This document shows, in pieces, positions 43,394 through 51,382 of a stretch of DNA of 64,000 nucleotides (positions are counted from its first letter, which is position 1; each line of letters begins with the position of its first letter). The notes below the pieces were generated by a model. The model was given only the letters and a program-made list of their open reading frames with translations, did not search any database and was not told the DNA's origin. The DNA is from Bacteroidia bacterium (GTDB lineage: Bacteria > Bacteroidota > Bacteroidia > Flavobacteriales > Flavobacteriaceae): contig JAUICK010000003.1 of the NCBI GenBank assembly GCA_030427865.1, positions 124,001 to 188,000 on the forward strand, in the 5' to 3' direction. A program made the translations under genes and the position numbers.

Positions 43394-45871
43394 TTATTTT
43401 AGTTTATTAGAATTTAATAAGAAAACTGCATTGGCTACAAATAGTTTACCATTTTCCCAAAAAGAGCGAAACAAAGGGTTTTCAGTCATATAAATAATAC
43501 TTCCTCTTCCTATCCGTTGTTCTCCAAAAAGCAATGATTCTGGAATCTTTTTCACAGCTTTACTTCCTGCATAACCAGAAACGTTTTTAGCTGTTTTATC
43601 GAAATAAACAACGTTATTTCCTTTTTGTAAATACTCATATGCAGTAGATCCTAATTTTAAAGAGAAATACTCATTTTCATAACCAAAAGCTAAAGGGTGC
43701 GTAGTGTCAACCTTACTTTTAAATATACTTCCTGTAATAAAATTCTGAACACTTTTGCGTTCCCTATCAGCATAAGGAGTTAAATTTGCTTCTTTTATTT
43801 TATCTCCAGATTTCTTCTTTTTTAAAGCGTATCCTTTTTTATCAGCAAAAGAAGATAAAGCATTTCCTATAGCAATTAAAGTTCCTCCAGAACGTGTCCA
43901 TTTTTGGAGTTTCTCTAAAGTAATTTTATTTAAAACGCTACTGTAATATCCATTTGGTAAAATAATCACATCAAATTCAGAGAAATCTATGCGACCAAAA
44001 TAATCTGAATTAATATTGGTAATTGGATATTGTAATTGAGTTTCAAAAAAGTGCCAGATTTCTCCAAAGCTTAAAGAAGAAGTTCCATCACCAGATAAAA
44101 CCGCAATTTTTTGTTTGTTGATGGGTTTTACAGAATACGAACCAAAATCAACTCCAGAAGAAACAAAACCAGTAGTAACAGAGTTTAATTTTCTTTGATG
44201 TTTATTAGCGATTTCAATCAATTTAGAATCAAAAGAATTATTTCTATTATCGTTTCTTAAAATAATTAAACTACCTCTATTGTAAGGTTTACCTTCAATA
44301 GAAAAAGGTTTTTCAGAAAAACGAGGTGTAATATTTGCTTTTAATAATGCACCTAAAAAAGTAGCATCTTCTATACTATTCCATTTCGAAATATAAGCGT
44401 AGGCATTTTTATTTATAAAATTGGTAACAGTTTTTGATGTATTGTTTTTTGAAGAAGAAACTTTAGATGTAGAGGCAATTGCTTTAAAACCATGAGCATA
44501 TGGCAAAGACCAAGCTGTAATATCATACGTTAAAGAATCTGCTAATTTTGCTTTAGGTTCAAATAAAGCTTTAACCATTTTTCCTTTTGGTTGATTGGTA
44601 TGAATAACCAAATCAGAAGAAGAAACAGACATTTTTCCATCTTTTTGAGTTTGATAATCATACCCTTTTACTAAACCTCCTTTTGTGTTTTCATATTGAA
44701 TTTCATGTTTGTTTAACAACCTCTTTAAACGATTTATTTTGTCTTGATTATCATTCTTCAAGACATAACTTTTATATTTTAAATTATCATTTTTAAAGAA
44801 TTTTCTGAATTCAGTGTTGATTTTTGAAGCATTTTGAGAAGAAATTTCTACAGTAGATAATCCAGTTGTCATATGATGAATTGCTCTGTCTTTTAATGTT
44901 AAGATTTCTCCTTCATCTGTTTTTATTCCTAATCCAGCTCTACCATGACCAGCTTGTTCATAAGTCATTCCAATAGCTCCCATAAAAGTTGGGTAGGTAT
45001 CTCCATAACTTGGGTACAGTAAATCAAAACTCTCTTTTGTAAAGTACAACCAACCTTCTTTGTCGAAATATTTTGCGTGATTTTTTCCGATTTGAGTTTG
45101 AAAATCTCGCTGCCAATCAGAAATAATTTCATGAAAAGGCTCTGCAGCAGGAGCAAAATAATAAGGGTTGTTAATACCCTGTTCGTGAAAATCTACGTGA
45201 ATATGTGGCATCCATTTGTTGTAAATTTTTATTCTTTGTTGTGATTCTATTTGAGTAGCCCAAGCCCAATCTCTATTCAAATCAAATAAATAATGATTTG
45301 GTCTTCCTCCAGGCCAAGGTTCTGAATGTTCTTTAGCAGTTTGATTGATGTTATATGGAGTGCTTTTTACCTGATTGTACCAATTTACATATCTGTCTCT
45401 TCCGTCAGGATTTATGCAAGGATCTATAATTACAACCGTATTTTCTAACCAAGCTTTTTTCTTAGTAGCCAATTCATAAATTGTTAACATAGCCGCTTCT
45501 GTGCTTGATGCTTCGTTTCCGTGAACATTATAGCTCAACCAAACTATGGCAATTTTATTATCAGCTTTACCATTAATAATTCCTGTTTGCGACAAGTTGT
45601 TTTTTCTAATATTTTCTAAGTTATTAATATTTTCTTGGGATGAAATATAACTCAAGTACAAAGGTCTATGTTCATTAGTTTCTCCATACTTTTCTAATTT
45701 TACATTAGATAAAGTAGTACTAACATAAGTAAAGTAGTCTATAACTTTGTGATGTCTTGTAAAACGAGAACCAATTTCGTACCCTAAAAATTCTGAAGGA
45801 GATTGTAAAGTTTGAGAGAAAATACTTCCACAAATTAAGAAAGCAACAATAAAAAGAGATTTAATTTTCAT
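43394..45871 (-). CDS. M14 family zinc carboxypeptidase, exported
   Basis: An 825-residue protein with a signal peptide (CGSIFSQ, about 1-19) and an M14 catalytic domain in the N-terminal half: zinc ligands in YNVHGNEASSTEAAM, IDPCINPDGRDRY, then HIHVDFHEQGINNPYYFAP with the third ligand region, and GMTYEQAG with the catalytic Glu. The C-terminal 350 residues include a glutamine-amidotransferase-like fold (KIAVLSGDGTSS ... FDVIILPNGYYS). It probably trims peptides in the periplasm or outside. TACTTTTG (45898-45891, minus) is a plausible -7 box. Confidence 0.9.
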   Translation of the reverse strand: MKIKSLFIVAFLICGSIFSQTLQSPSEFLGYEIGSRFTRHHKVIDYFTYVSTTLSNVKLEKYGETNEHRPLYLSYISSQENINNLENIRKNNLSQTGIINGKADNKIAIVWLSYNVHGNEASSTEAAMLTIYELATKKKAWLENTVVIIDPCINPDGRDRYVNWYNQVKSTPYNINQTAKEHSEPWPGGRPNHYLFDLNRDWAWATQIESQQRIKIYNKWMPHIHVDFHEQGINNPYYFAPAAEPFHEIISDWQRDFQTQIGKNHAKYFDKEGWLYFTKESFDLLYPSYGDTYPTFMGAIGMTYEQAGHGRAGLGIKTDEGEILTLKDRAIHHMTTGLSTVEISSQNASKINTEFRKFFKNDNLKYKSYVLKNDNQDKINRLKRLLNKHEIQYENTKGGLVKGYDYQTQKDGKMSVSSSDLVIHTNQPKGKMVKALFEPKAKLADSLTYDITAWSLPYAHGFKAIASTSKVSSSKNNTSKTVTNFINKNAYAYISKWNSIEDATFLGALLKANITPRFSEKPFSIEGKPYNRGSLIILRNDNRNNSFDSKLIEIANKHQRKLNSVTTGFVSSGVDFGSYSVKPINKQKIAVLSGDGTSSLSFGEIWHFFETQLQYPITNINSDYFGRIDFSEFDVIILPNGYYSSVLNKITLEKLQKWTRSGGTLIAIGNALSSFADKKGYALKKKKSGDKIKEANLTPYADRERKSVQNFITGSIFKSKVDTTHPLAFGYENEYFSLKLGSTAYEYLQKGNNVVYFDKTAKNVSGYAGSKAVKKIPESLLFGEQRIGRGSIIYMTENPLFRSFWENGKLFVANAVFLLNSNKLK

Positions 45872-46021
45872 AAAAAATAAGTTTGAAAATCAAAAGTAAT
45901 AAATATATCTTTCTGTTTTTTAGGATTAATTTTTTAACCTGTTAAAACTTTGTTAGATTGATTTTAACTTTTCGACAAAGGATAAAATAGTTGTATTTTT
46001 ATCACAAATTAATCAAACTAT

Positions 46022-46075
46022 ATGAATTCTACTTTAGAATCTGATTGTTGCAAAAACGGTGTTATTCAATTTTAA
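46022..46075 (+). CDS. Possible 17-residue leader peptide with Cys-Cys upstream of bshC
   Basis: An ATG frame codes MNSTLESDCCKNGVIQF and stops at 46073-46075, two bases before the bshC start. It is too short for any family match. Two adjacent Cys codons (TGT TGC) ahead of the gene for the bacillithiol cysteine-adding enzyme would fit a cysteine-sensing leader. This is inference; a chance frame of 18 codons is possible. Confidence 0.35.
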   Translation: MNSTLESDCCKNGVIQF

Positions 46076-46077
46076 TT

Positions 46078-47670
46078 ATGAAAGTAACACAAATACCTTT
46101 TCAAAAGACAGGTTTTTTTTCTAAAACTATGCTCGATTATTTAGAGCAAAAAGAATCAATTCAGACGTTTTACAATAACTTTCCAAATATTTCAGGCTTT
46201 CAAAATCAAATAGAAGAAAAGCAAAAATCTTTTGATGTAGAATCGAGATTTATTTTAGCAGATGCTTTAAAAAACCAATATAAAAGCATTGAAATTTCTG
46301 ATAAAACATCAGAAAATATACAAGGGTTAAAACTTAAAAATACATTTACAATTACTACAGGGCATCAATTAAATTTATTTACAGGTCCTTTATATTTCTT
46401 ATATAAAATTATCTCTGTTATTAATTTAAGTGAAGAATTGTCAGAGAAATTTCCAGAGCAAAATTTTGTTCCTGTGTATTGGATGGCAACAGAAGATCAC
46501 GATTTTGATGAAATCAACTCTTTTAATTTTGATGGTAAAAAAGTACTTTGGAATAGAAAAGATGGTGGCGCAGTTGGTCGATTTTCTACAAATGGATTAG
46601 AAGATGTTTTTGAAGTTTTTTCGAATCATTTAGGAAACTCAAAAAATGCCCAGTATTTAAAGCAATTATTTGCTGTTGGCTATTTAAAACATCAAAATTT
46701 AGCTGATGCAACTCGTTATATTGCCAACGAATTATTTAGTGAATTCGGTTTGGTTATTGTTGATGGAGATGACGAAAAATTAAAAGAGTTGTTTGTACCG
46801 TTTGTAAAAGACGAACTTGAGCAACAAACATCATTTAAACAAGTAACAAAAACAATTGAAAGTTTAGAGAAATTGTATAAAATTCAAGTAAATCCAAGAG
46901 AAATTAACTTGTTTTATTTAGGTGATAACTTTAGAGAACGCATTATTTTTGAAGATGGAATTTACAAAGTAAATAATACTGAGATTACTTTTTCTAAAGA
47001 AGAAATTTTTGAAGAGTTAAAAAATAATCCAAAAGCATTTTCACCAAACGTAATTATGCGACCTTTGTATCAAGAGGTGATTTTACCAAATCTTTGTTAT
47101 GTTGGTGGAGGAGGTGAAATGGCGTATTGGTTAGAATTAAAAGGATATTTTGATGAAGTAGAAGTCCCTTTTCCAATTCTTTTATTACGTAATTCTGTAC
47201 AAGTTATTTCAGAAAAACAAGCAAGTAAATTAAAAAAACTAAATATTTCTTTAGAAGAAATCTTTTTAAAACAGAATGATTTATTATCGAAGAAAGTAGT
47301 TGAAAACTCTGGTATTACAGTTAATTTTTTAAAAATACAAGAAACTTTAATGCACCAGTTTAGTAAATTTAATGAAGTAGCAAAAAAAACTGATATTTCT
47401 TTTCAAGGGGCAGTTAATGCACAAGCTAAAAAACAATTTAATGGTATTAAGAACTTGCAAAAACGATTGTTAAGAGCTGAAAAAAGACGTCAAAAAGATT
47501 TAGTAGATAGAATTATTGTGTTGCAAAATCAAATACTACCTAATCAGAGTTTAGAAGAACGACAACGTAATTTTTCTGAATATTACTTGGAATATGGAGC
47601 TTCTTTTATAGAAAATTTAAAAGCATCTTTACGACCTTTGCAGTTAGAATTTACAATTTTAGAGCTTTAG
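46078..47670 (+). CDS. bshC: Bacillithiol biosynthesis cysteine-adding enzyme
   Basis: It adds cysteine to glucosaminyl-malate to make bacillithiol. From the ATG at 46078 the protein has 530 residues. The family pattern is clear: TGHQLNLFTGPLYFLYKIIS, VPVYWMATEDHDFDEINSF, MRPLYQEVILPNLCYVGGGG, AYWLELKGYF. The frame is open 11 codons further upstream from a TTG, but that stretch overlaps the small leader frame and is not family-like. rlmF starts at the base after its stop. Confidence 0.94.
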   Translation: MKVTQIPFQKTGFFSKTMLDYLEQKESIQTFYNNFPNISGFQNQIEEKQKSFDVESRFILADALKNQYKSIEISDKTSENIQGLKLKNTFTITTGHQLNLFTGPLYFLYKIISVINLSEELSEKFPEQNFVPVYWMATEDHDFDEINSFNFDGKKVLWNRKDGGAVGRFSTNGLEDVFEVFSNHLGNSKNAQYLKQLFAVGYLKHQNLADATRYIANELFSEFGLVIVDGDDEKLKELFVPFVKDELEQQTSFKQVTKTIESLEKLYKIQVNPREINLFYLGDNFRERIIFEDGIYKVNNTEITFSKEEIFEELKNNPKAFSPNVIMRPLYQEVILPNLCYVGGGGEMAYWLELKGYFDEVEVPFPILLLRNSVQVISEKQASKLKKLNISLEEIFLKQNDLLSKKVVENSGITVNFLKIQETLMHQFSKFNEVAKKTDISFQGAVNAQAKKQFNGIKNLQKRLLRAEKRRQKDLVDRIIVLQNQILPNQSLEERQRNFSEYYLEYGASFIENLKASLRPLQLEFTILEL

Positions 47671-48525
47671 ATGAAAGACAAAGGTTTACACCCAAAAAAT
47701 AAATTTAACCAAGGTTATAATTTTGAAGAACTCATCAAAACAAACCCAATTCTAAAAGCATTTGTTTCTAAAAATAAATATAATAATTTAAGTATTGATT
47801 TTTCGAACCCGAAAGCAGTAAAAGAATTGAACAAAGCGTTGTTGTTTTCTTATGGTAAAATCTCCATTTGGGATTTTCCTGATGAAAATTTATGTCCGCC
47901 AATTCCTGGACGTTTAGATTATATTTTGCATTTGGCAGATTTGCTTTCATCTAAAAAAAATATTAAAATTTTAGATATTGGTACTGGTGCTACTTGTATA
48001 TATCCTCTTTTGGGTGTTGCAGAATTTAATTGGCAATTTGTTGGTACAGATATCGATTTAGATTCTTTAGATAGTGCACAAGATATTATTGATGATAATG
48101 ATTTGTATGCGAATATTCAATTACGTCAACAATTTGATGAACAGCATATTTTAAAAGGAATTTTAGAAAAAGACGATTATTTTTCGGCTATAATGTGTAA
48201 TCCACCATTTTACAAATCTGCTGAAGAAGCAAGAGGAGCAAACAGACGTAAGAATAGAAATTTAGGGAATAATGCTGTAAGAAATTTCTCTGGAAATAAC
48301 AATGAATTGTGGTATGTTGGAGGCGAAAAGGCTTTTTTGCATAACTATTTGTACGAAAGTTCTTTGTATAAAACTTCGAGTAAATGGTTTACAAGTTTGG
48401 TTTCTAAAAAAGAAAATGTAGAGAGTTTAGAAAAATCATCCAAAAAATTAGGAGCAAAAAATTTTAAAGTAATTCCATTACATCAAGGAAACAAAGTAGT
48501 TAGAATTGTTTGCTGGCAGTTTTAA
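47671..48525 (+). CDS. rlmF: 23S rRNA (adenine1618-N6)-methyltransferase
   Basis: A 284-residue SAM-dependent RNA methyltransferase: HPKNKFNQGYNFEELI at the start, GKISIWDFPDENLCPPIPGR, SAM loop ILDIGTGATCIYPLLG and the catalytic NPPFYKS. It methylates A1618 of 23S rRNA. It begins immediately after bshC and is surely co-transcribed with it. Confidence 0.94.
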   Translation: MKDKGLHPKNKFNQGYNFEELIKTNPILKAFVSKNKYNNLSIDFSNPKAVKELNKALLFSYGKISIWDFPDENLCPPIPGRLDYILHLADLLSSKKNIKILDIGTGATCIYPLLGVAEFNWQFVGTDIDLDSLDSAQDIIDDNDLYANIQLRQQFDEQHILKGILEKDDYFSAIMCNPPFYKSAEEARGANRRKNRNLGNNAVRNFSGNNNELWYVGGEKAFLHNYLYESSLYKTSSKWFTSLVSKKENVESLEKSSKKLGAKNFKVIPLHQGNKVVRIVCWQF

Positions 48526-48531
48526 TAAGAT

Positions 48532-49185
48532 TTATTTGTCTGTAAGAGCAGCTTCACCTTTTATTAACCAAGAACCACCAAAAACCCATAAAGCAAAAGT
48601 TTCGCACCAAAAAATAATATCTGTTTTTCTTCTAGTTTCTTCATCCATTAAAAAGAAACTTAATCCAGCACCAACAACAAAAATTATAATTAAAATTCCA
48701 CACCAAAAATAGAACTTGTTTCTAATTTTTTTCATTTTAGTTTGTGCAGAAATCGCAACTCCTCTTCTAAAAATAACCAAGCAGAAATAAGTAAATACTG
48801 CAAAAAGCAAAACAGCAGATGTTAGGTGAATTTTTCTTACTGTATCGCACTCGCTTGTTGTGGGGAATATTGCAACTAATAAAGCAAAAATACCACCTAA
48901 ATTAGCATAAAAATTATCATTGTAAAATATTCCTCTTTCTGGTGTTTTGTATCCTTTGTAGCTAAATAAGAAAAAACCAAGTACAAATAGAAAGCCAACA
49001 AAAATATCTCTTAATTCAGTTCCATAATAATCGCTTATAGAATCTTGAATATAGTTGTCTTTGTCAAAAAAGTACATAGCAATACCTAAAATTATAGGAA
49101 GAAAAACACCTATTGAGCCAATTAATTTTCTGAGTAATTTATAAGAGATTATTAAATCGTTGTCTGTTTGTCTTTTCGTTTTCAT
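48532..49185 (-). CDS. Six-helix membrane protein, DUF998-like
   Basis: A 217-residue protein with about six membrane helices. Between the first and second lies DSISDYYGTELRDIFVGFLF, the SxSDYY pattern seen in DUF998-like proteins. Polar loop TSECDTVRKIHLTSA follows the fourth. The function is unknown. It ends 6 bases from the end of rlmF. A TATCTTTG box (49221-49214, minus) is a plausible promoter. Confidence 0.65.
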   Translation of the reverse strand: MKTKRQTDNDLIISYKLLRKLIGSIGVFLPIILGIAMYFFDKDNYIQDSISDYYGTELRDIFVGFLFVLGFFLFSYKGYKTPERGIFYNDNFYANLGGIFALLVAIFPTTSECDTVRKIHLTSAVLLFAVFTYFCLVIFRRGVAISAQTKMKKIRNKFYFWCGILIIIFVVGAGLSFFLMDEETRRKTDIIFWCETFALWVFGGSWLIKGEAALTDK

Positions 49186-49263
49186 AGATTTGGTAGTTTA
49201 GTTAGTTGATAATCAAAGATAAATAAATATTTTTTTTATGAAATACCTATAAATAAGGAATAA

Positions 49264-49292
49264 AAAAACCGAAGCTATAAACTTCGGTTTTT
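49264..49292 (-). terminator. Intrinsic terminator of the LysM gene
   Basis: AAAAACCGAAG (49264-49274), loop of 7, CTTCGGTTTTT (49282-49292). On the minus strand it lies about 20 bases after the stop of the LysM gene. The same stem is used by the terminator at 49737-49765. Confidence 0.9.
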
Positions 49293-49314
49293 AATTTTTT
49301 TTAAAATTATATTT

Positions 49315-49689
49315 CTACAAATTAGGAATTACTAATTCTTGACCGGGATGAATCACATCAGGATTCTTTAAAATGTCAGTATTAGCTTCGAAAATATCTT
49401 TGTACTTCATAACCTTACCATAATATTTTTTTGCGATTCCGCCTAAAGTTTCTCCTTTTTCCACAGTATGTCTTGCATAAACAGAATTATCTTCTACTTT
49501 TATGTCTGCCATAATATCTGTTGGATTTTCACCTCCAACTTTTTTAATTTCATCCCAAATTAAATCTTTTTCATAAGGCGTTTTTGCAGTTCCCCACACT
49601 TTTAATTGTCCGTTTTCTTCTTTTACATCACCATTCTGGATATTTAATTGCTCACCTAAGTCTAAAACGCTTTGATATTTTGCTCTCAT
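49315..49689 (-). CDS. BON-LysM protein, Kbp/YgaU-like
   Basis: A 124-residue protein. The first 65 residues form a BON-like domain (LNIQNGDVKEENGQLKVWGT ... WDEIKKVGG), followed by a LysM domain (about 73-122: HTVEKGETLGGIAKKYYGKV ... VIHPGQELVIPNL). This is the layout of E. coli Kbp, a potassium-binding cytoplasmic protein. There is no signal peptide, which fits Kbp rather than a cell-wall hydrolase. Intrinsic terminators flank it on both sides. Confidence 0.88.
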   Translation of the reverse strand: MRAKYQSVLDLGEQLNIQNGDVKEENGQLKVWGTAKTPYEKDLIWDEIKKVGGENPTDIMADIKVEDNSVYARHTVEKGETLGGIAKKYYGKVMKYKDIFEANTDILKNPDVIHPGQELVIPNL

Positions 49690-49736
49690 TTTTTATTTTT
49701 TTTTGATTGTATTATTTACTTAGTTTAAAGATACAA

Positions 49737-49765
49737 AAAAACCGAAGTAATTTACTTCGGTTTTT
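49737..49765 (-). terminator. Intrinsic terminator of lpdA
   Basis: AAAAACCGAAGT (49737-49748), 5-base loop, ACTTCGGTTTTT (49754-49765). On the minus strand it lies downstream of the lpdA stop at 49832. Confidence 0.9.
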
Positions 49766-49831
49766 CGATAAATGTATTGTTTTAGTAGTTGAAACTCCTT
49801 GCAAAGACAAAGAATGACAAATAATTAAAGT

Positions 49832-51220
49832 CTATAAATGTATTACTTCATCATAAGCATCAGCAACTGCTTCCATTACAGCTTCACTCATAGTTGGGTG
49901 AGGGTGAATTGCTTTTAATACTTCGTGACCAGTAGTTTCTAATTTACGACCTAAAACAGCTTCAGCAATCATGTCAGTTACTCCAGCACCAATCATATGG
50001 CAACCTAACCATTCACCATATTTTGCATCAAAAATTACTTTTACAAAACCATCAGGGGTTCCTGCTGCTTTTGCTTTTCCTGAAGCTGAAAAAGGAAATT
50101 TACCCACTTTTAATTCATAGCCCGCTTCTTTTGCTTTTGCTTCTGTCATACCAACAGATGCAATTTCTGGAGTTGCATACGTACAGCCAGGAACGTTTCC
50201 GTAGTCGATAGCTTCTGTATGTAAACCAGCTAATTTCTCTACACAAGTAATTCCTTCTGCAGAAGCAACATGTGCTAATGCTTGTCCAGGAACTACATCA
50301 CCAATGGCATAATAACCAGGGATATTTGTTTGGTAATAATCGTTCACTAAGATTTTATCTCTGTCTACAATAATACCTACATCTTCTAAACCAATGTTTT
50401 CAATATTCGATTTAATTCCAACAGCAGACAATAAAATATCAGCTTCTAAAGTTTGTTCTCCTTTTTTAGTTTTCACAGTAGCTACAACACCATCACCAGA
50501 AGTATCTACAGATTCTACAGAAGAATTTGTCATAACTTTAATACCAGCTTTTTTAATAGAACGCTCAAACTGTTTTGAAATGTCAATATCTTCTACAGGA
50601 ACAATATTTGGCATATATTCTACAATCGTAACTTCTGTTCCCATAGAGTTGTAAAAGTGCGCAAATTCAACACCAATAGCTCCAGAACCTACAACAATCA
50701 TAGATTTTGGTTGCTTTGGTAAGCTCATTGCTTGTCTGTAACCAATTACTTTTTTTCCATCTTGAGGTAAATTTGGCAATTCACGAGAGCGAGCACCTGT
50801 TGCAATAATAATGTTATCAGCACTGTATTCTGTTACAGTTCCATCAGCAGCAGTAACATCTACTTTTTTCCCTGTTTTTATTTTTCCAAAACCGTCAATA
50901 ATATCGATTTTGTTTTTCTTCATTAAAAACTGAACACCTTTACTCATTCCTTCAGCAACACCACGACTTCTTTTTATTACAGCATCAAAATCTTTATCAA
51001 TCGCCTCAGCTTTTAAACCATATTCATCTACGTGCTTTAAATAATCGTACACTTGCGCAGATTTTAATAAGGCTTTTGTAGGAATACATCCCCAGTTTAA
51101 ACAGATTCCACCTAAGTTTTCTTTTTCTACTACAGCAGTTTTAAAACCTAATTGAGATGCTCTAATGGCAGTAACATACCCTCCAGGACCACTTCCAATA
51201 ATAATGATGTCGTATTTCAT
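49832..51220 (-). CDS. lpdA: Dihydrolipoyl dehydrogenase
   Basis: A 462-residue flavoprotein, the E3 component of 2-oxoacid dehydrogenase complexes: FAD loop IIGSGPGGYVTAIRASQLG, redox disulfide in GGICLNWGCIPTKALL, NAD loop VVGSGAIGVEFA, YAIGDVVPGQALAHVA and the catalytic His-Glu in HPHPTMSEAVMEA. No E1 or E2 gene is nearby, so it may serve several complexes. Its leader contains dispersed element copy D after a full promoter. Confidence 0.96.
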   Translation of the reverse strand: MKYDIIIIGSGPGGYVTAIRASQLGFKTAVVEKENLGGICLNWGCIPTKALLKSAQVYDYLKHVDEYGLKAEAIDKDFDAVIKRSRGVAEGMSKGVQFLMKKNKIDIIDGFGKIKTGKKVDVTAADGTVTEYSADNIIIATGARSRELPNLPQDGKKVIGYRQAMSLPKQPKSMIVVGSGAIGVEFAHFYNSMGTEVTIVEYMPNIVPVEDIDISKQFERSIKKAGIKVMTNSSVESVDTSGDGVVATVKTKKGEQTLEADILLSAVGIKSNIENIGLEDVGIIVDRDKILVNDYYQTNIPGYYAIGDVVPGQALAHVASAEGITCVEKLAGLHTEAIDYGNVPGCTYATPEIASVGMTEAKAKEAGYELKVGKFPFSASGKAKAAGTPDGFVKVIFDAKYGEWLGCHMIGAGVTDMIAEAVLGRKLETTGHEVLKAIHPHPTMSEAVMEAVADAYDEVIHL

Positions 51221-51247
51221 AATTGTGTTTGTTTTTTGTACTTTTTT

Positions 51248-51329
51248 ATTTGGGCGTTTTAACGGGCTTTAGGTTATATCTCTGAAACAAGTTCAGAGGA
51301 TGCCACTTTAATCCCTAACGCAGGCAAAT
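51248..51329. repeat. Dispersed GGGCGTT/AACGC element, copy D
   Basis: ATTTGGGCGTT (51248-51258) faces AACGCAGGCAAAT (51317-51329). The ends pair as ATTTG/CAAAT and GCGTT/AACGC with small bulges. Inside, GATGCCACTTTAATCCCTAA matches the other copies. On the minus strand it forms most of the lpdA leader. Confidence 0.75.
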
Positions 51330-51355
51330 TTACTAACTTTTGCCCTTACAGCCAA
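51325..51355 (-). promoter_or_regulatory. Promoter of lpdA (TTG-N20-TAAATTTG)
   Basis: On the minus strand TTG (51355-51353), 20 bases, TAAATTTG (51332-51325), an exact consensus match. The last bases overlap element copy D. Confidence 0.65.
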
Positions 51356-51382
51356 CTGTATACTGTAACTGTTTACTTATTT

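Noticed and set aside
49795..49820. A fifth copy of the TGTCATTTCGA repeat before lpdA's end (CAAAGAATGACAAA)
   Set aside because: Only a few bases match and no partner arm is present.
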